Assembly: GCA_002491905.1 (NCBI GenBank)
Contig: DKWV01000025.1
Location: forward strand, 62,001-126,000
Direction of reading: 5' to 3'
Length of the DNA: 64,000 bases
Source: Lachnospiraceae bacterium UBA7143
GTDB taxonomy: Bacteria; Bacillota; Clostridia; Lachnospirales; Lachnospiraceae
Part shown: positions 31,762-41,837 of the stretch, piece by piece
Layout of the letters: every line of letters starts with the position of its first letter
Numbering within the stretch: the first letter of the stretch is position 1
Notes under the pieces: generated by a model
What the model was told of the DNA's origin: nothing
Database searches by the model: none
What the model saw: only the letters and a program-made list of their open reading frames with translations
Program-made: the position numbers and the translations under genes

Positions 31762-32185
31762 TTTGTAATCCGCCTTTCCAACATTCTAATTATACCCATC
31801 TTATAGCAAACTGGCTTTTTGAAAAGTACCAATCTAAGAAATTTTTATAATACCAGATTGTGGCATGTCCAAAATACGGAACTCATGTTTTGGGCGGCAT
31901 GTGCTGAGAACCTTACCTATCTTATAAGAATCGGCGCCAAAACGTATTTTGCGGCATCACTGACGACCAGCGCTGTTTCGTATGTCTGGATTTTCTCTAC
32001 AGAGCGGAGCTCAACCGATCGGAGATAGTACAGAGTATGAACAGCGATGGCGGAAGGTGTCATGACAATGCACGTTGTGAGGACATGTGAAGAAAAAGCG
32101 TAAAGGGGTATTGACAATATCAAAACCGTATGATACAAGCGTATGGGGCGGACTTTTTTGAAAATGAATCTGCAAGGAGAATGGC
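31762..32185. other. 424-bp region without a recognisable gene
   Basis: Short frames on both strands have no ribosome site and no family-like features. A TTGACA lies at 32111-32116 but no well-spaced -10 follows; GATACA at 32133 is the best, weak, candidate. Promoters for the flanking divergent genes must lie here, though I cannot place them firmly. Confidence 0.4.
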
Positions 32186-34066
32186 ATGTATATCAGAAAA
32201 AACAGACGGTATTATATAACATTGACAGTATGCAGTATATGTATGGCGCTGGCGCTGACAATGAACTTTGCACCGGGAGTGGAAGGCTCGTCGGGGAGCA
32301 TCGGTGATATTTTAGACGATATGAAAAACGGATTTGAAGGTACCGCTTTTATAACAACACTTTTGTCGGGAATGCTGATCTGGTGCAATTATCATATCGA
32401 CCGCTTAAAAAAGGATAAATTACATGTGGAGATCATATGCTTCTTTCTTGCCATTATCTGGCTTATGGCAGAGAGCTTTTCATTGGATGATACGTTATCT
32501 GCGTTACACAGTTCCCGCGTGCAGTGTTTAAAGAGCATCATATATGTAGTGGGAAGTACTTATTTGCTGGTACAACTGGCATATCTTTTGCGGTTTCTGC
32601 TGGATGTTTCAGCCATAAAAGGAAGAGATCTGCCGCAGACAGAGGTACGGCTGGTAAGGCAATATCGGAAACATCCTTTTGGGTTCCCGCTGGTGGTGTT
32701 TCTTGTGGCTCTATTTCCACAACTGGTTTTTTCTTATCCGGCCAGAATGACTATTGATGCATATGCGCAGTTGGCGCAGTATTTTGGGGTGGGCACATAC
32801 GCAGTTCATCATCCCCCGGCAAGCACATGGCTGATGGGAAAGGTGGTTTCTTTTGGACTGCTTTTTGGTAATGGAAACAGGGCAGTTTTTCTGTATATAG
32901 CAATACAGTATCTGCTGCTGGCCGTTATTTCTGCGTATTTAGTCTATACGATAAGGATTTTTTTTCATGCGCCACGGTGGCTGCAGATTACTACAATACT
33001 TGTCACGGTGCTTGCCCCCTATCATGCAGCCTACGTGGGTGTGATGGTAAAAGACATAATTTATGCGTATGCTATTCTGCTGATGGAGATCGAACTGCTG
33101 TATATGCTGCATTCAGATTTTAATTTTTGGAAGTCGGGACGGCATTGTATTCTGTTCTGGATCGCTGCGAGTCTGTCCATCTTATTGAGAAACAATGGGA
33201 GATATGTTGTGTATCCGACAATGGCTGTGCTGTTTATCAGTCTGTTTTCCAAACAAAATAGGAGGAGGATACAAAGAGAGGAAAGGATCAGATGCGCTCT
33301 TCTGTTTATGGCAGTTATCGTGGTGTCGACTGCTGTGTTGCAATGCCTTAATGTAAGATATGGAGAGAAAAATGGTGAAATCAAGGAGGCTTTGTCTATT
33401 CCCTTTCAGCAGACGGCACGTTATTTGAAAGAATATGGCACGGAGGTGTCGAAGGAGGAGAAAGAGATCCTATCTCGTGTCCTGGATTCTGAAATAGCGG
33501 ATTTGTACAATCCCAGAATATCGGATCCTGTAAAAGGAACCTATCGGCAATGGGCGACGGCGGAAGACCTGAAAGCGTATTTTAAACTTTGGGTGAGGCT
33601 GTTCTTTCGGCATCCAATGTCGTATATAAGGGCAACGGTCAATCAGAATTATGTTCTAATCTGGCCGAAGGAGGAAATGCATAGCTATTGGACAGAGGCA
33701 GTCTATGAGGGTTATGAACCGAGTATGCAGCTTGCGGAGTACATGGGGATACACGAGGCTGACTCGTCTGTGTTTCAGTCATTTGCAGAGTTGCAGGATT
33801 TATATGTTGGTACGGCAGTGTTGCTGCCTGTGTGGGGAATGCTGTCTAATATAGCATGTTACACTTTGCTGCTGATTTTTCTGTTCGTGTTTTCGGTGAG
33901 AAGCAGATTGTACAGAACCCTTCTGGCGCTGCTGCCATTGCTGGTGAGTGTGCTGATTGTGATTGCGGCTCCGGTTGTCAGCGTTCGCTATTCATTGCCG
34001 TTTATGTATCCGATGCCGGCGGTATTGGCCATGTACTTATATGAGGTGAGAGAAAAACAGGAATGA
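32186..34066 (+). CDS. Large polytopic membrane protein (DUF6020-like)
   Basis: A 626-residue protein with about twelve hydrophobic helices and a soluble segment near residues 390-520. The stretch FSYPARMTIDAYAQLAQYFG after a helix, and HHPPASTWLMGKVV, resemble DUF6020 and GT-C glycosyltransferase-like membrane proteins, in which an acidic/His loop faces the outside. The final part again has three helices. I place it tentatively among GT-C-like proteins of cell-surface glycan assembly. GGAGAATGGC lies before ATG 32186. It stands alone before the valS leader. Function is unknown. Confidence 0.65.
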   Translation: MYIRKNRRYYITLTVCSICMALALTMNFAPGVEGSSGSIGDILDDMKNGFEGTAFITTLLSGMLIWCNYHIDRLKKDKLHVEIICFFLAIIWLMAESFSLDDTLSALHSSRVQCLKSIIYVVGSTYLLVQLAYLLRFLLDVSAIKGRDLPQTEVRLVRQYRKHPFGFPLVVFLVALFPQLVFSYPARMTIDAYAQLAQYFGVGTYAVHHPPASTWLMGKVVSFGLLFGNGNRAVFLYIAIQYLLLAVISAYLVYTIRIFFHAPRWLQITTILVTVLAPYHAAYVGVMVKDIIYAYAILLMEIELLYMLHSDFNFWKSGRHCILFWIAASLSILLRNNGRYVVYPTMAVLFISLFSKQNRRRIQREERIRCALLFMAVIVVSTAVLQCLNVRYGEKNGEIKEALSIPFQQTARYLKEYGTEVSKEEKEILSRVLDSEIADLYNPRISDPVKGTYRQWATAEDLKAYFKLWVRLFFRHPMSYIRATVNQNYVLIWPKEEMHSYWTEAVYEGYEPSMQLAEYMGIHEADSSVFQSFAELQDLYVGTAVLLPVWGMLSNIACYTLLLIFLFVFSVRSRLYRTLLALLPLLVSVLIVIAAPVVSVRYSLPFMYPMPAVLAMYLYEVREKQE

Positions 34067-34090
34067 CTTTCCGGCAGAACGAAATGGTAA

Positions 34091-34119
34091 TTGACAAAAT
34101 CGCCGTAATTGACTATAGT
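34091..34119 (+). promoter_or_regulatory. Promoter of the valS T-box leader
   Basis: TTGACA (34091-34096), 17-bp spacer, TATAGT (34114-34119), about 310 bases upstream of valS. Confidence 0.75.
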
Positions 34120-34415
34120 ATTAGGTAATTGTAAAGGTGTTGACGAAGAGGAGTACACAGGCGCCGCCGCCAGAGAGAGGGATCGTATGCTGGGAGATCC
34201 CTTCGGAAGGGAACCTGGGGAACGTGGCTTCGGAACCGGGATGCAGAAATGCTTTTCGCGGATGGTTTTGCGAAAGCGGCAGTAAGTGTCCACGATTTAT
34301 CCCCGTTAACGGATAGGAGACCGAAAGAGATTCGGCTCCATTGAGTGATAAATGAAGGTGGTACCGCGCATTAGCGCCCTTTGTCGAGAGATCGGCAGAG
34401 GGCGTTCACTTTTTA
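34120..34415 (+). promoter_or_regulatory. T-box riboswitch controlling valS
   Basis: Stem I holds AGAGAG (34172-34177), a distal stem GGGATC/GATCCC (34179-34184, 34196-34201) and GCTG (34189-34192). The hallmark T-box sequence GGTGGTACCGCG is at 34357-34368. Its TGGT can pair with the ACCA end of uncharged tRNA-Val. The competing terminator, CGCCCTTT with AGAGGGCG and then CACTTTTT, ends at about 34414. A likely specifier is GTG (34224-34226) within GGAACGTGGC; codon assignment by eye is tentative. Uncharged tRNA-Val would allow read-through into valS. Confidence 0.9.
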
Positions 34416-34430
34416 TGAAGGAGGAAAACC

Positions 34431-37127
34431 ATGAGCAGAGAACTTGCGAAAACCTACGACCCGAAGGGGATCGAGGACAGATTATACCAGAAGTGGCTGG
34501 ACAGGAAATATTTTCATGCCGAGGTGGACAGGACGAAAACCCCTTTCACCATCGTGATTCCCCCGCCGAATATCACGGGGCAGCTTCATATGGGGCACGC
34601 CCTTGACAATACGATGCAGGACATTCTGATCCGCTACAAGAGGATGCAGGGATATAATGCGCTCTGGCAGCCGGGAACAGACCACGCCTCCATTGCCACT
34701 GAGGTGAAGATTATTGAGAAGCTGAAAGAGGAGGGGATCGACAAGAACGATCTCGGACGGGAAGGGTTTCTCAAACGTGCCTGGGACTGGAAAAAGGAGT
34801 ATGGCGGACGTATCGTTTCCCAGCTTAAGAAACTTGGTTCTTCCTGCGACTGGGACAGGGAGCGCTTTACGATGGACGAGGGCTGCAATAAGGCGGTCAC
34901 GGAAGTGTTCTGCAAGATGCACGAGAAAGGCTGGATCTACAAGGGCAGCCGTATCATCAACTGGTGTCCTGTGTGCAACACCTCCATCTCCGACGCGGAG
35001 GTGGAATACGAAGAGCAGGCCGGACATTTCTGGCATATCAAGTACCCGTTAGTTGCCCAGAATGGTCAGCCAAGCAAGACAGAGTTTCTGGAGTTCGCGA
35101 CCACCCGTCCTGAGACGATGCTGGGTGATACGGCTGTGGCGGTGAATCCGAACGATGAGAGATATACTTATTTAAAAGGGAGACAGGTCTGGCTGCCGAT
35201 CGTGAACAAGGCGATTCCCGTGGTGGAGGACGAATATGTGGACATGGAGTTTGGAACCGGCGTTGTGAAGATTACGCCTGCCCATGACCCGAACGACTTT
35301 GAGGTGGGGAAACGCCACAACCTGCCGGAAGTAAATATCATGAATGATGACGCCACCATCAATGAGAACGGCGGCAAATATGCGGGACTGGACCGGTATG
35401 AAGCGAGAAAGCGCATTTTGGAGGAGCTGGAACAGGAAGGTCTCCTTGTGCGGATCGAGGACTATTCCCACAACGTAGGCACCCATGACCGCTGCCATAC
35501 GACCATTGAGCCTATGATTAAAAAACAGTGGTTCGTGAAGATGGACGAGCTGATTAAGCCTGCTGTGGAAGCAGTGAAGAAAGGCGAGATCAAACTGATT
35601 CCGGAGCGGATGGACAAGATCTACTTTAACTGGACGGACAATATCCGCGACTGGTGTATCAGCCGCCAGCTCTGGTGGGGTCACAGGATTCCTGCGTATT
35701 ACTGCGACAAGTGCGGAGAGATTGTGGTGGCAAAAGAGATGCCCTCCGTATGTCCGAAGTGCGGCGGGACGCATTTTACCCAGGACCCCGATACGCTGGA
35801 TACCTGGTTTTCCTCGGCGTTGTGGCCGTTTTCCACGCTGGGCTGGCCGGAAAAGACGGAGGATCTGGATTACTTCTATCCCACGGATGTGCTTGTGACG
35901 GGTTACGATATTATCTTCTTCTGGGTCATCCGTATGGTGTTTTCCGGCTATGAACAGATGGGGGAGAAACCGTTTAAGACGGTGCTCTTCCACGGTCTTG
36001 TGCGGGATTCCCAGGGACGGAAGATGAGTAAGTCTCTGGGCAACGGTATCGATCCGCTGGAGATCATTGACAAGTACGGCGCGGATGCGCTGCGGCTTAC
36101 GTTGATTACAGGAAATGCGCCCGGCAACGATATGCGTTTCTACTATGAAAGAGTGGAGGCAAGCCGTAACTTTGCAAATAAGGTTTGGAACGCGTCCCGC
36201 TTTATCATGATGAATATGGATCAGGAGGAGGAGAAAACCGGAAAACGCGGCTGGGAGATTTCCTATGAAGAGATCAAAGACAGTCTGTACCCGGTGGATA
36301 AATGGATTCTCTCCAAACTGAATACGCTTGTCAAAGATGTGACGGACAATATGGACAGCTTCGAGCTGGGCATTGCGGTGCAGAAGGTGTACGATTTCAT
36401 CTGGGACGAGTTCTGCGACTGGTATATTGAGATGGTGAAACCGCGTCTTTACAGTACGGCAGCAGGTGAGGAGGAAGGAAAGCGTGCGGCGCTCTGGACA
36501 CTGCAGAATGTGCTGATCGATGCTTTAAAACTGCTGCATCCTTATATGCCTTTCATCACGGAGGAGATTTTCTGTACCCTGCAGACGAAAGAGGAGTCCA
36601 TCATGGTGTCCGAGTGGCCACTTTTCCGGGAGGACAGGGAGTTCGCAGGAGAGGAGCGCGCCATCGAACTGATGAAAGACGCGGTGCGCGGCATCCGTAA
36701 CGTGAGAACTGAAATGAACGTGGCTCCGGGTAAGAAAGCGGCTGTGTATGTGGTAAGCGAAAGCGGGGAGGTGCGCGGAATCTTCGAGGAGGGCAGACAG
36801 TTCTTCCAGGCTCTCGCGGCGGCTTCTGAGCTGACCGTGCAGGCGGACAAGAGCGGCATCGGTGACAGCGCCGTGTCCGTGGTGATTCCTAATGCCACAG
36901 TCTATATTCCATTCGAGGAACTGGTGGATATCGCGCAGGAGATCGAACGCTTACAGAAGGAGAAAAAGCGTCTCGAGGGAGAACTTGCCAGAGTGCAGGG
37001 GATGCTTGGCAACGAAAAGTTCATGTCCAAAGCGCCGAAACAGAAGGTGGACGAGGAGCGCGCTAAGCTTGAAAAATATACGCAGATGAAGGCACAGGTG
37101 GAGGAAAGGCTGTCGCAGCTGAACTGA
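34431..37127 (+). CDS. valS: Valyl-tRNA synthetase
   Basis: An 898-residue class I synthetase that attaches valine to tRNA-Val. HIGH-type signature PPPNITGQLHMGHALDNT (about residues 43-60), CP1 editing domain (FATTRPETMLGDTAVAVNP), the tryptophan-rich DWCISRQLWWGHRIP, and KMSKS in GRKMSKSLGNGIDP (about 530). A zinc-ribbon-like CDKCGEI...CPKCGG and a C-terminal coiled coil (EIERLQKEKKRLEGELARV) complete the valyl pattern. The length is normal. It is controlled by the T-box leader directly upstream, and AAGGAGGAAA precedes ATG 34431. Confidence 0.96.
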   Translation: MSRELAKTYDPKGIEDRLYQKWLDRKYFHAEVDRTKTPFTIVIPPPNITGQLHMGHALDNTMQDILIRYKRMQGYNALWQPGTDHASIATEVKIIEKLKEEGIDKNDLGREGFLKRAWDWKKEYGGRIVSQLKKLGSSCDWDRERFTMDEGCNKAVTEVFCKMHEKGWIYKGSRIINWCPVCNTSISDAEVEYEEQAGHFWHIKYPLVAQNGQPSKTEFLEFATTRPETMLGDTAVAVNPNDERYTYLKGRQVWLPIVNKAIPVVEDEYVDMEFGTGVVKITPAHDPNDFEVGKRHNLPEVNIMNDDATINENGGKYAGLDRYEARKRILEELEQEGLLVRIEDYSHNVGTHDRCHTTIEPMIKKQWFVKMDELIKPAVEAVKKGEIKLIPERMDKIYFNWTDNIRDWCISRQLWWGHRIPAYYCDKCGEIVVAKEMPSVCPKCGGTHFTQDPDTLDTWFSSALWPFSTLGWPEKTEDLDYFYPTDVLVTGYDIIFFWVIRMVFSGYEQMGEKPFKTVLFHGLVRDSQGRKMSKSLGNGIDPLEIIDKYGADALRLTLITGNAPGNDMRFYYERVEASRNFANKVWNASRFIMMNMDQEEEKTGKRGWEISYEEIKDSLYPVDKWILSKLNTLVKDVTDNMDSFELGIAVQKVYDFIWDEFCDWYIEMVKPRLYSTAAGEEEGKRAALWTLQNVLIDALKLLHPYMPFITEEIFCTLQTKEESIMVSEWPLFREDREFAGEERAIELMKDAVRGIRNVRTEMNVAPGKKAAVYVVSESGEVRGIFEEGRQFFQALAAASELTVQADKSGIGDSAVSVVIPNATVYIPFEELVDIAQEIERLQKEKKRLEGELARVQGMLGNEKFMSKAPKQKVDEERAKLEKYTQMKAQVEERLSQLN

Positions 37128-37245
37128 AAAAATTCTCTAATACCACTGGAAAAGTAGGCCGATATGGTGTAAAGTGATAGTAAGAAGCGTAAATTGGGAA
37201 TATATGACATGTGCGTCATAAGATAGAAGAAGGGAGGTGAGTCAC

Positions 37246-38817
37246 GTGGCTGAAGTAAATCTGTCATCGGAACAGCTTGAAAAACTGAAAGCGGCAATGG
37301 CCAGGGCCAAGGGATTGAGTCCACAGACGGCCGGACAGGCGGCAGCATTGCAGCAGCCGGCAGCCAGGGAAGCGAAGGGACCGGAGCCCGCAGCAGAGAC
37401 GGCGGTGACGGTTGAGACGAGAAAACCTCCCATAGATCCAAAGCTGGCAGAGGGAACCTATCTGCGTATAGGCGAGGACGAAATGGCGGCGTGGCTTTAT
37501 CTGGCACCTCCCGCTGAAGGGCAGGTTTACGCGAAACGTGATCTGGAAAATTATCTGGAACTACACGGTGTGGTTAAGGGGTATCACAGTTCCAACCTCT
37601 CCGCGATGATTAAGAAAAAGGTATACGACAGGGAGATTCTGGTAGCCAGAGGCGCGGAGAAAAAACCCGGTACCGACGGCTATTTTGAATATCTTTTTGC
37701 GCCGGAAGAGCACGCTGGTCCTAAAGTGAATGAGGACGGCTCTGTGGATTATTCCAGCATGAGCGCCCTGCAGAATGTGCATAAGGGCGACAAGGTGGCG
37801 ATTTATCATTACGCGGTGCAGGGCGAGGACGGCTACACAGTTTTAGGTGGTGAGATGAAAGCCGATCCGGTGAGGGATCTGCCGCCTATGAGAGGAAAGG
37901 GCATCACAAGGGAAAACGGTGTTTATTACGCCCAGAGCGATGGAAAGATCGAAGTTAAGGACGGGAAGATCGACATCCAGAATGTGCATGAGATCATGGG
38001 AGATGTGGATGCGATCATCGGTAAGATAGAATTTTTCGGGGATGTTATTATCAACGGCAATGTGGAGGGCGGCATCGTCATCCGTGCCGGTCGTAATATT
38101 GAGGTTCACGGCACGACTGGCGCAGCTTCGCTGTTTGCAGGGGGCGATGTGATGCTGACACGGGGCATTCAGGGCGGCGGCAAGATATCTGCCAGAGGAA
38201 ATGTCTTTGCGGAGTTTATTGAGAACACCACAGTGGATGCCGGCGGACTGGTGCAGGCCAATGTGATACTGAACGCCAAGGTGACGGCGAAAAATCAGGT
38301 GATTGCCACAGGCAGGAGAGGCGCCATCATCGGCGGCTATGCCCACGCGCTTAAGAGCATTGAGGTTTTGACAGCCGGAAACGACGTAGAGTTAAAGACT
38401 GTTCTCCACTGCGGCTATGAGCCGGGATCTTTCGATAAGCTGCTGGAGGCGAGGCGCAAGGAGACGGAAATCCGGGAGAAGCTTTCCAAGCTGGTGGACA
38501 CTATGACGGAGGCGCTGCGTGAAAAGCGTATGCGGGGTGCAGCTACTTCCCGGAATACGGAGGCCAGCCTTCTGGAGTGGAACCACTTGAAGGATGAATA
38601 TTTTGCGGAACTCGACAAGGTAGGCAAGGAACGGGAAGAACTGGAGACTACTATGGAGGAGGGACGGGATTCCTATATTAAGGTGGACGGCAATATCTAT
38701 CGGAATGTGGTGATCGGTATTAATGCCGAGCAGATGACGCTCGACCGCAGCACCAGTTTTATGAAGTATGCCGCGGATAAGGGCATCATTGAGGGAACGG
38801 TAATTGTACACAACTGA
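37246..38817 (+). CDS. FapA/DUF342-family polymer-forming protein
   Basis: A 523-residue protein of the FapA family. A variable Ala/Gln-rich N-terminus is followed by the FapA N-terminal region (GTYLRIGEDEMAAWLYLAPP), the GKGITRENGVYYAQSDGKIE segment, and a right-handed beta-helix of short glycine repeats (GDVIINGNVEGGIVIRAGRN, then GGDVMLTRGIQGGGKISARG). A coiled-coil segment near residues 400-470 precedes a final beta stretch. GTG 37246 is preferred because GGGAGGTGA lies just upstream; GTG 37237 overlaps that site. FapA is often encoded with flagellar or polymer genes, but none are here, so the role is open. Confidence 0.82.
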   Translation: MAEVNLSSEQLEKLKAAMARAKGLSPQTAGQAAALQQPAAREAKGPEPAAETAVTVETRKPPIDPKLAEGTYLRIGEDEMAAWLYLAPPAEGQVYAKRDLENYLELHGVVKGYHSSNLSAMIKKKVYDREILVARGAEKKPGTDGYFEYLFAPEEHAGPKVNEDGSVDYSSMSALQNVHKGDKVAIYHYAVQGEDGYTVLGGEMKADPVRDLPPMRGKGITRENGVYYAQSDGKIEVKDGKIDIQNVHEIMGDVDAIIGKIEFFGDVIINGNVEGGIVIRAGRNIEVHGTTGAASLFAGGDVMLTRGIQGGGKISARGNVFAEFIENTTVDAGGLVQANVILNAKVTAKNQVIATGRRGAIIGGYAHALKSIEVLTAGNDVELKTVLHCGYEPGSFDKLLEARRKETEIREKLSKLVDTMTEALREKRMRGAATSRNTEASLLEWNHLKDEYFAELDKVGKEREELETTMEEGRDSYIKVDGNIYRNVVIGINAEQMTLDRSTSFMKYAADKGIIEGTVIVHN

Positions 38818-38843
38818 TCCTGGCAGCGGATCATGGAGATAAG

Positions 38844-40151
38844 ATGGAAGAGACCTTTGAGACTTATGGGGCGGCGGTGGATTATATCAACGCCACCCCT
38901 AAATTTACTACAAAAAACAGCCGGGAGGACACTGCGCGCCTCTGGGAGCGGCTGGGATATCCGGCGAAGAACAGGAAGATCTTACACATAGCAGGCACAA
39001 ACGGAAAAGGATCCGTTTGTGCTTATTTGTGCGCTGTCCTGCGAAGGGCGGGTATTTCCTGCGGTATGTTCACGTCCCCCCATCTCGTGACGATGAGGGA
39101 ACGGTTTGTGATAAACGGGGAGATGGTATCCGAGGAGGATTTCCTGTATGCATTCCGCGAGGTGATGAAAAGCGTAAGGGAAATGGAAGTATCCGCCCAC
39201 CCGACCTTTTTCGAACTGCTGTTTTTTATGGCGATGGTTTTGTTTGAAAAGTACGGCGTGGAATATGTTGTTTTGGAAACAGGACTTGGGGGACGGCTTG
39301 ACGCAACCAATGTTGTGGAGGAGAAAAAGCTGTGTATTCTTACCTCTATCGGTTACGACCACATGGAGTATCTGGGGGAGACTCTTCCGCAGATTGCCTG
39401 GGAAAAAGCGGGCATTATGCGTCCTGGCGTGCCAGTGGTGTATCCGGACAGGCAGGCGGAAGTGACCCGGGTCATTGAGGAATGCGCAAAAAAATGTGGT
39501 GCAAAAACATTCCCGGTAGGGAAAGCTGCGATAAAAGAAGTAAAGATTAGGCATAAAACGATTGATTTTTCTCTTCATTTACTCTATTATGATTATATTG
39601 GTTTTACTGTGTCCACCTCTGCACTCTATCAGGTGGAAAATGCTTCGCTTGCCGCCAGTGCGTTGACGCTTTTACAGGATGGGCGGATTACGGTTCCTGT
39701 CATGCAGGAAGGAATACGCGAGGCATTCTGGGAGGGCAGAATGGAGGAGATCCTGCCGTCAGTCTATCTGGACGGCGCGCACAACACGGATGGGATCCAG
39801 GCCTTTCTGGAGACAGTGAGACAACATCCCTGTACCGGGAGACGGCTTCTTCTCTACTCTACGGTGCGGGATAAGCAATACGCGAGGACAGCGGCGATGC
39901 TTGCACAGGCGGGGCTTTTTGACGAAATCTGCCTTGTGGCCCTGCAGGGGGAGCGGGCGCTGCCGCTTGCACAGCTTACGGATTCTTTCAGACAATATAC
40001 CGGATTTGACAGAAAAACATACGAAACGCTTGAAGAGGCGTTTGCAGAGCTGCTATTGCATAAAAATGACGGGGACGAGGCGTATATTGTCGGTTCATTA
40101 TATCTGGTGGGCGAGGTAAAAGCCCTTTTGAGGAGACAAAACGATGATTAA
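38844..40151 (+). CDS. folC: Folylpolyglutamate synthase/dihydrofolate synthase
   Basis: A 435-residue Mur-ligase-type enzyme that adds glutamate to folates (and possibly to dihydropteroate) with ATP. The P-loop HIAGTNGKGSVCAYL (about 48-62), SPHLVTMRERFVING, FFELLFFMAMVLF and VVLETGLGGRLDATNVV are typical, as is the late DGAHNTDGIQAF. The length fits the family. The gene overlaps the small 48-codon ORF at its 3' end by eight bases, indicating an operon with the small ORF and the TPR gene. Confidence 0.93.
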   Translation: MEETFETYGAAVDYINATPKFTTKNSREDTARLWERLGYPAKNRKILHIAGTNGKGSVCAYLCAVLRRAGISCGMFTSPHLVTMRERFVINGEMVSEEDFLYAFREVMKSVREMEVSAHPTFFELLFFMAMVLFEKYGVEYVVLETGLGGRLDATNVVEEKKLCILTSIGYDHMEYLGETLPQIAWEKAGIMRPGVPVVYPDRQAEVTRVIEECAKKCGAKTFPVGKAAIKEVKIRHKTIDFSLHLLYYDYIGFTVSTSALYQVENASLAASALTLLQDGRITVPVMQEGIREAFWEGRMEEILPSVYLDGAHNTDGIQAFLETVRQHPCTGRRLLLYSTVRDKQYARTAAMLAQAGLFDEICLVALQGERALPLAQLTDSFRQYTGFDRKTYETLEEAFAELLLHKNDGDEAYIVGSLYLVGEVKALLRRQNDD

Positions 40152-40290
40152 TTTTGAAGAGGAACTGAAAAAGTTCCATCCCAGTCTGGAAGTGGAGGAC
40201 GCGGAGGAGGCGATCTACAATCAGGATCTGACGGATATGGCGGATCTGATGGTGAAGATCGTCAAGGATTCGAAGAAAGCAGGAGAATAG
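40144..40290 (+). CDS. 48-residue small acidic protein
   Basis: ATG 40144 lies inside the end of folC, and the frame runs to TAG 40288-40290. The peptide begins MINFEEELKKFHPSLEVEDA and continues with an amphipathic, acidic helix-like stretch (DMADLMVKIVKDSKK). No membrane segment is visible. The tight overlap with folC, the short gap of 13 bases to the TPR gene, and codon use like its neighbours make it a likely real gene. I do not recognise the family. Confidence 0.65.
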   Translation: MINFEEELKKFHPSLEVEDAEEAIYNQDLTDMADLMVKIVKDSKKAGE

Positions 40291-40303
40291 GGGATTGGCA
40301 TAG

Positions 40304-41725
40304 ATGATTTGTTATCAGTGTGGCTGTACGCTGTCTGAACATGATTTTTGCACAAACTGCGGTGCCGATGTAGCCCTTTATAAGAGGATCATATATATCT
40401 CTAACCGTTTCTATAACGACGGATTGGAGCGGGCCGGTGTCAGGGATCTGACGGGTGCGATTACAAGTTTACGGCAGAGCCTTAAATTTGACAAGAACAA
40501 TGTGGAAGCCAGAAATCTTCTGGGGCTGGTATATTTTGAGACCGGGGAAGTGGTGGCTGCCTTAAGTGAGTGGGTTATCAGTAAAAATCTGCGTCCGAAG
40601 AAGAATATTGCGGACGATTATATCAGTATGATCCAGACGAACCAGAACCGGCTGGATACCATCAACCAGACCATCAAGAAGTATAATCAGGCGCTCACTT
40701 ACTGTAATCAGGACAGCCTGGATCTTGCTGTGATCCAGTTAAAGAAGGTACTGTCCTTAAATCCGAAATTTATCCGGGCACACCAGCTTCTCGCACTATT
40801 GTATATCAACAGCGAGGAGTGGGAGCGGGCGAAAAGAGAACTGACCAAGTGTCTTGAGATTGACACGAACAATACGGCAACGCTTCGGTATCTGAAGGAA
40901 GTGGACGAGATGCTGCTTCCCGAGGAGGGCGTCAAGAATTCTTCAAAAAAGAAGAAGACGGAGGAGGTCGTCAAGTACCAGAGCGGCAACGAGACGATCA
41001 TCCAGCCTGTCAATATGAAGGAGGGCAGGGGCGTCACTTCCCTGTTGAATCTGGGAATCGGTCTGGCCATCGGTATTGCTATCGCCTTTTTCCTTATTCT
41101 GCCAGCCAGAATACAGACGGCCAAGGCGGGTATTGACGAGGAACTGCGCAAGGTCAGTGAGCAGTCAGACACCAAGACCGCGACCATTGACGAGCTGCAG
41201 CAGCAGCTCGGAGAACTGCAGACGCAGAACGAGGCATTGCAGCAGGATCTGACGGCATATATGGGGAAGGACGGCACTTTGCAGTCCGTGGAAAGTCTGA
41301 TGAAAGCGGCGGGCGCGTATCTGACGGATCCTGAGGATGTCACTGTGGTGGCGGATTATCTGTCGGAGATTGAGGAGGAGCGGGCCGAAGAAGGCGAACA
41401 TGAAAACTCGGAGGCTTTTGAGAGCCTTTACAATACCCTTTTAGCCCTGGTGGGACCGCAGGTTGCGGAATCCTATGACGAGGACGGCCATGCGGCTTTC
41501 TGGGCGGGAAATTATGAGGACGCTATTCCGAATCTGGAAAAAGCGTTTCAGTATGACGCCACCAACGGGCAGGCACTTTTCGATCTGGCGAACTCCTACT
41601 ACCGTATGGGCGAAAATCAGAAGGCGAAAGAAATTTACCAGCAGGTGATCGAACTGTTCCCGAACACGGAGAAAGCCGACAAGTCGCAGGGATTTCTGGC
41701 AGAGATAGAGGGCGCGGAGGAGTAA
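40304..41725 (+). CDS. Zinc-ribbon TPR membrane protein
   Basis: A 473-residue protein starting with a four-cysteine zinc ribbon (CYQCGCTLSEHDFCTNCG). A set of tetratricopeptide repeats follows (DLTGAITSLRQSLKFDKNN, then ARNLLGLVYFETGEVVAAL and AVIQLKKVLSLNPKFIRAHQ). One transmembrane helix lies near residues 250-270 (LLNLGIGLAIGIAIAFFLIL), followed by a Gln-rich coiled coil (TIDELQQQLGELQTQNEALQ) and two more TPR units at the end (AAFWAGNYEDAIPNLEKAF). It probably acts as a membrane-anchored scaffold with TPRs on both sides. The client is unknown. The transcript ends at the 41777 terminator. Confidence 0.78.
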   Translation: MICYQCGCTLSEHDFCTNCGADVALYKRIIYISNRFYNDGLERAGVRDLTGAITSLRQSLKFDKNNVEARNLLGLVYFETGEVVAALSEWVISKNLRPKKNIADDYISMIQTNQNRLDTINQTIKKYNQALTYCNQDSLDLAVIQLKKVLSLNPKFIRAHQLLALLYINSEEWERAKRELTKCLEIDTNNTATLRYLKEVDEMLLPEEGVKNSSKKKKTEEVVKYQSGNETIIQPVNMKEGRGVTSLLNLGIGLAIGIAIAFFLILPARIQTAKAGIDEELRKVSEQSDTKTATIDELQQQLGELQTQNEALQQDLTAYMGKDGTLQSVESLMKAAGAYLTDPEDVTVVADYLSEIEEERAEEGEHENSEAFESLYNTLLALVGPQVAESYDEDGHAAFWAGNYEDAIPNLEKAFQYDATNGQALFDLANSYYRMGENQKAKEIYQQVIELFPNTEKADKSQGFLAEIEGAEE

Positions 41726-41776
41726 GAGAGGCGCAGCCGCTGCACGCAGGATAAAAAGAGAATAAAATACAAAAGA

Positions 41777-41813
41777 GGGCATGATACAAGGAAAAGTATC
41801 ATGTTCTTTTTAT
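41777..41813 (+). terminator. Intrinsic terminator before the spoIIA operon
   Basis: GGGCATGATAC (41777-41787 region) pairs with GTATCATGTTC (41796-41806) around AAGGAAAA, followed by TTTTTATT. It separates the TPR gene from spoIIAA. Confidence 0.75.
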
Positions 41814-41837
41814 TATTTGAAGGAGGGTTTACATAAT

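Noticed and set aside
31762..32185. Short frames at 31819-32028 and 31917-32138 as small genes
   Set aside because: They overlap on opposite strands, have no ribosome sites and show no recognisable composition of a real protein.
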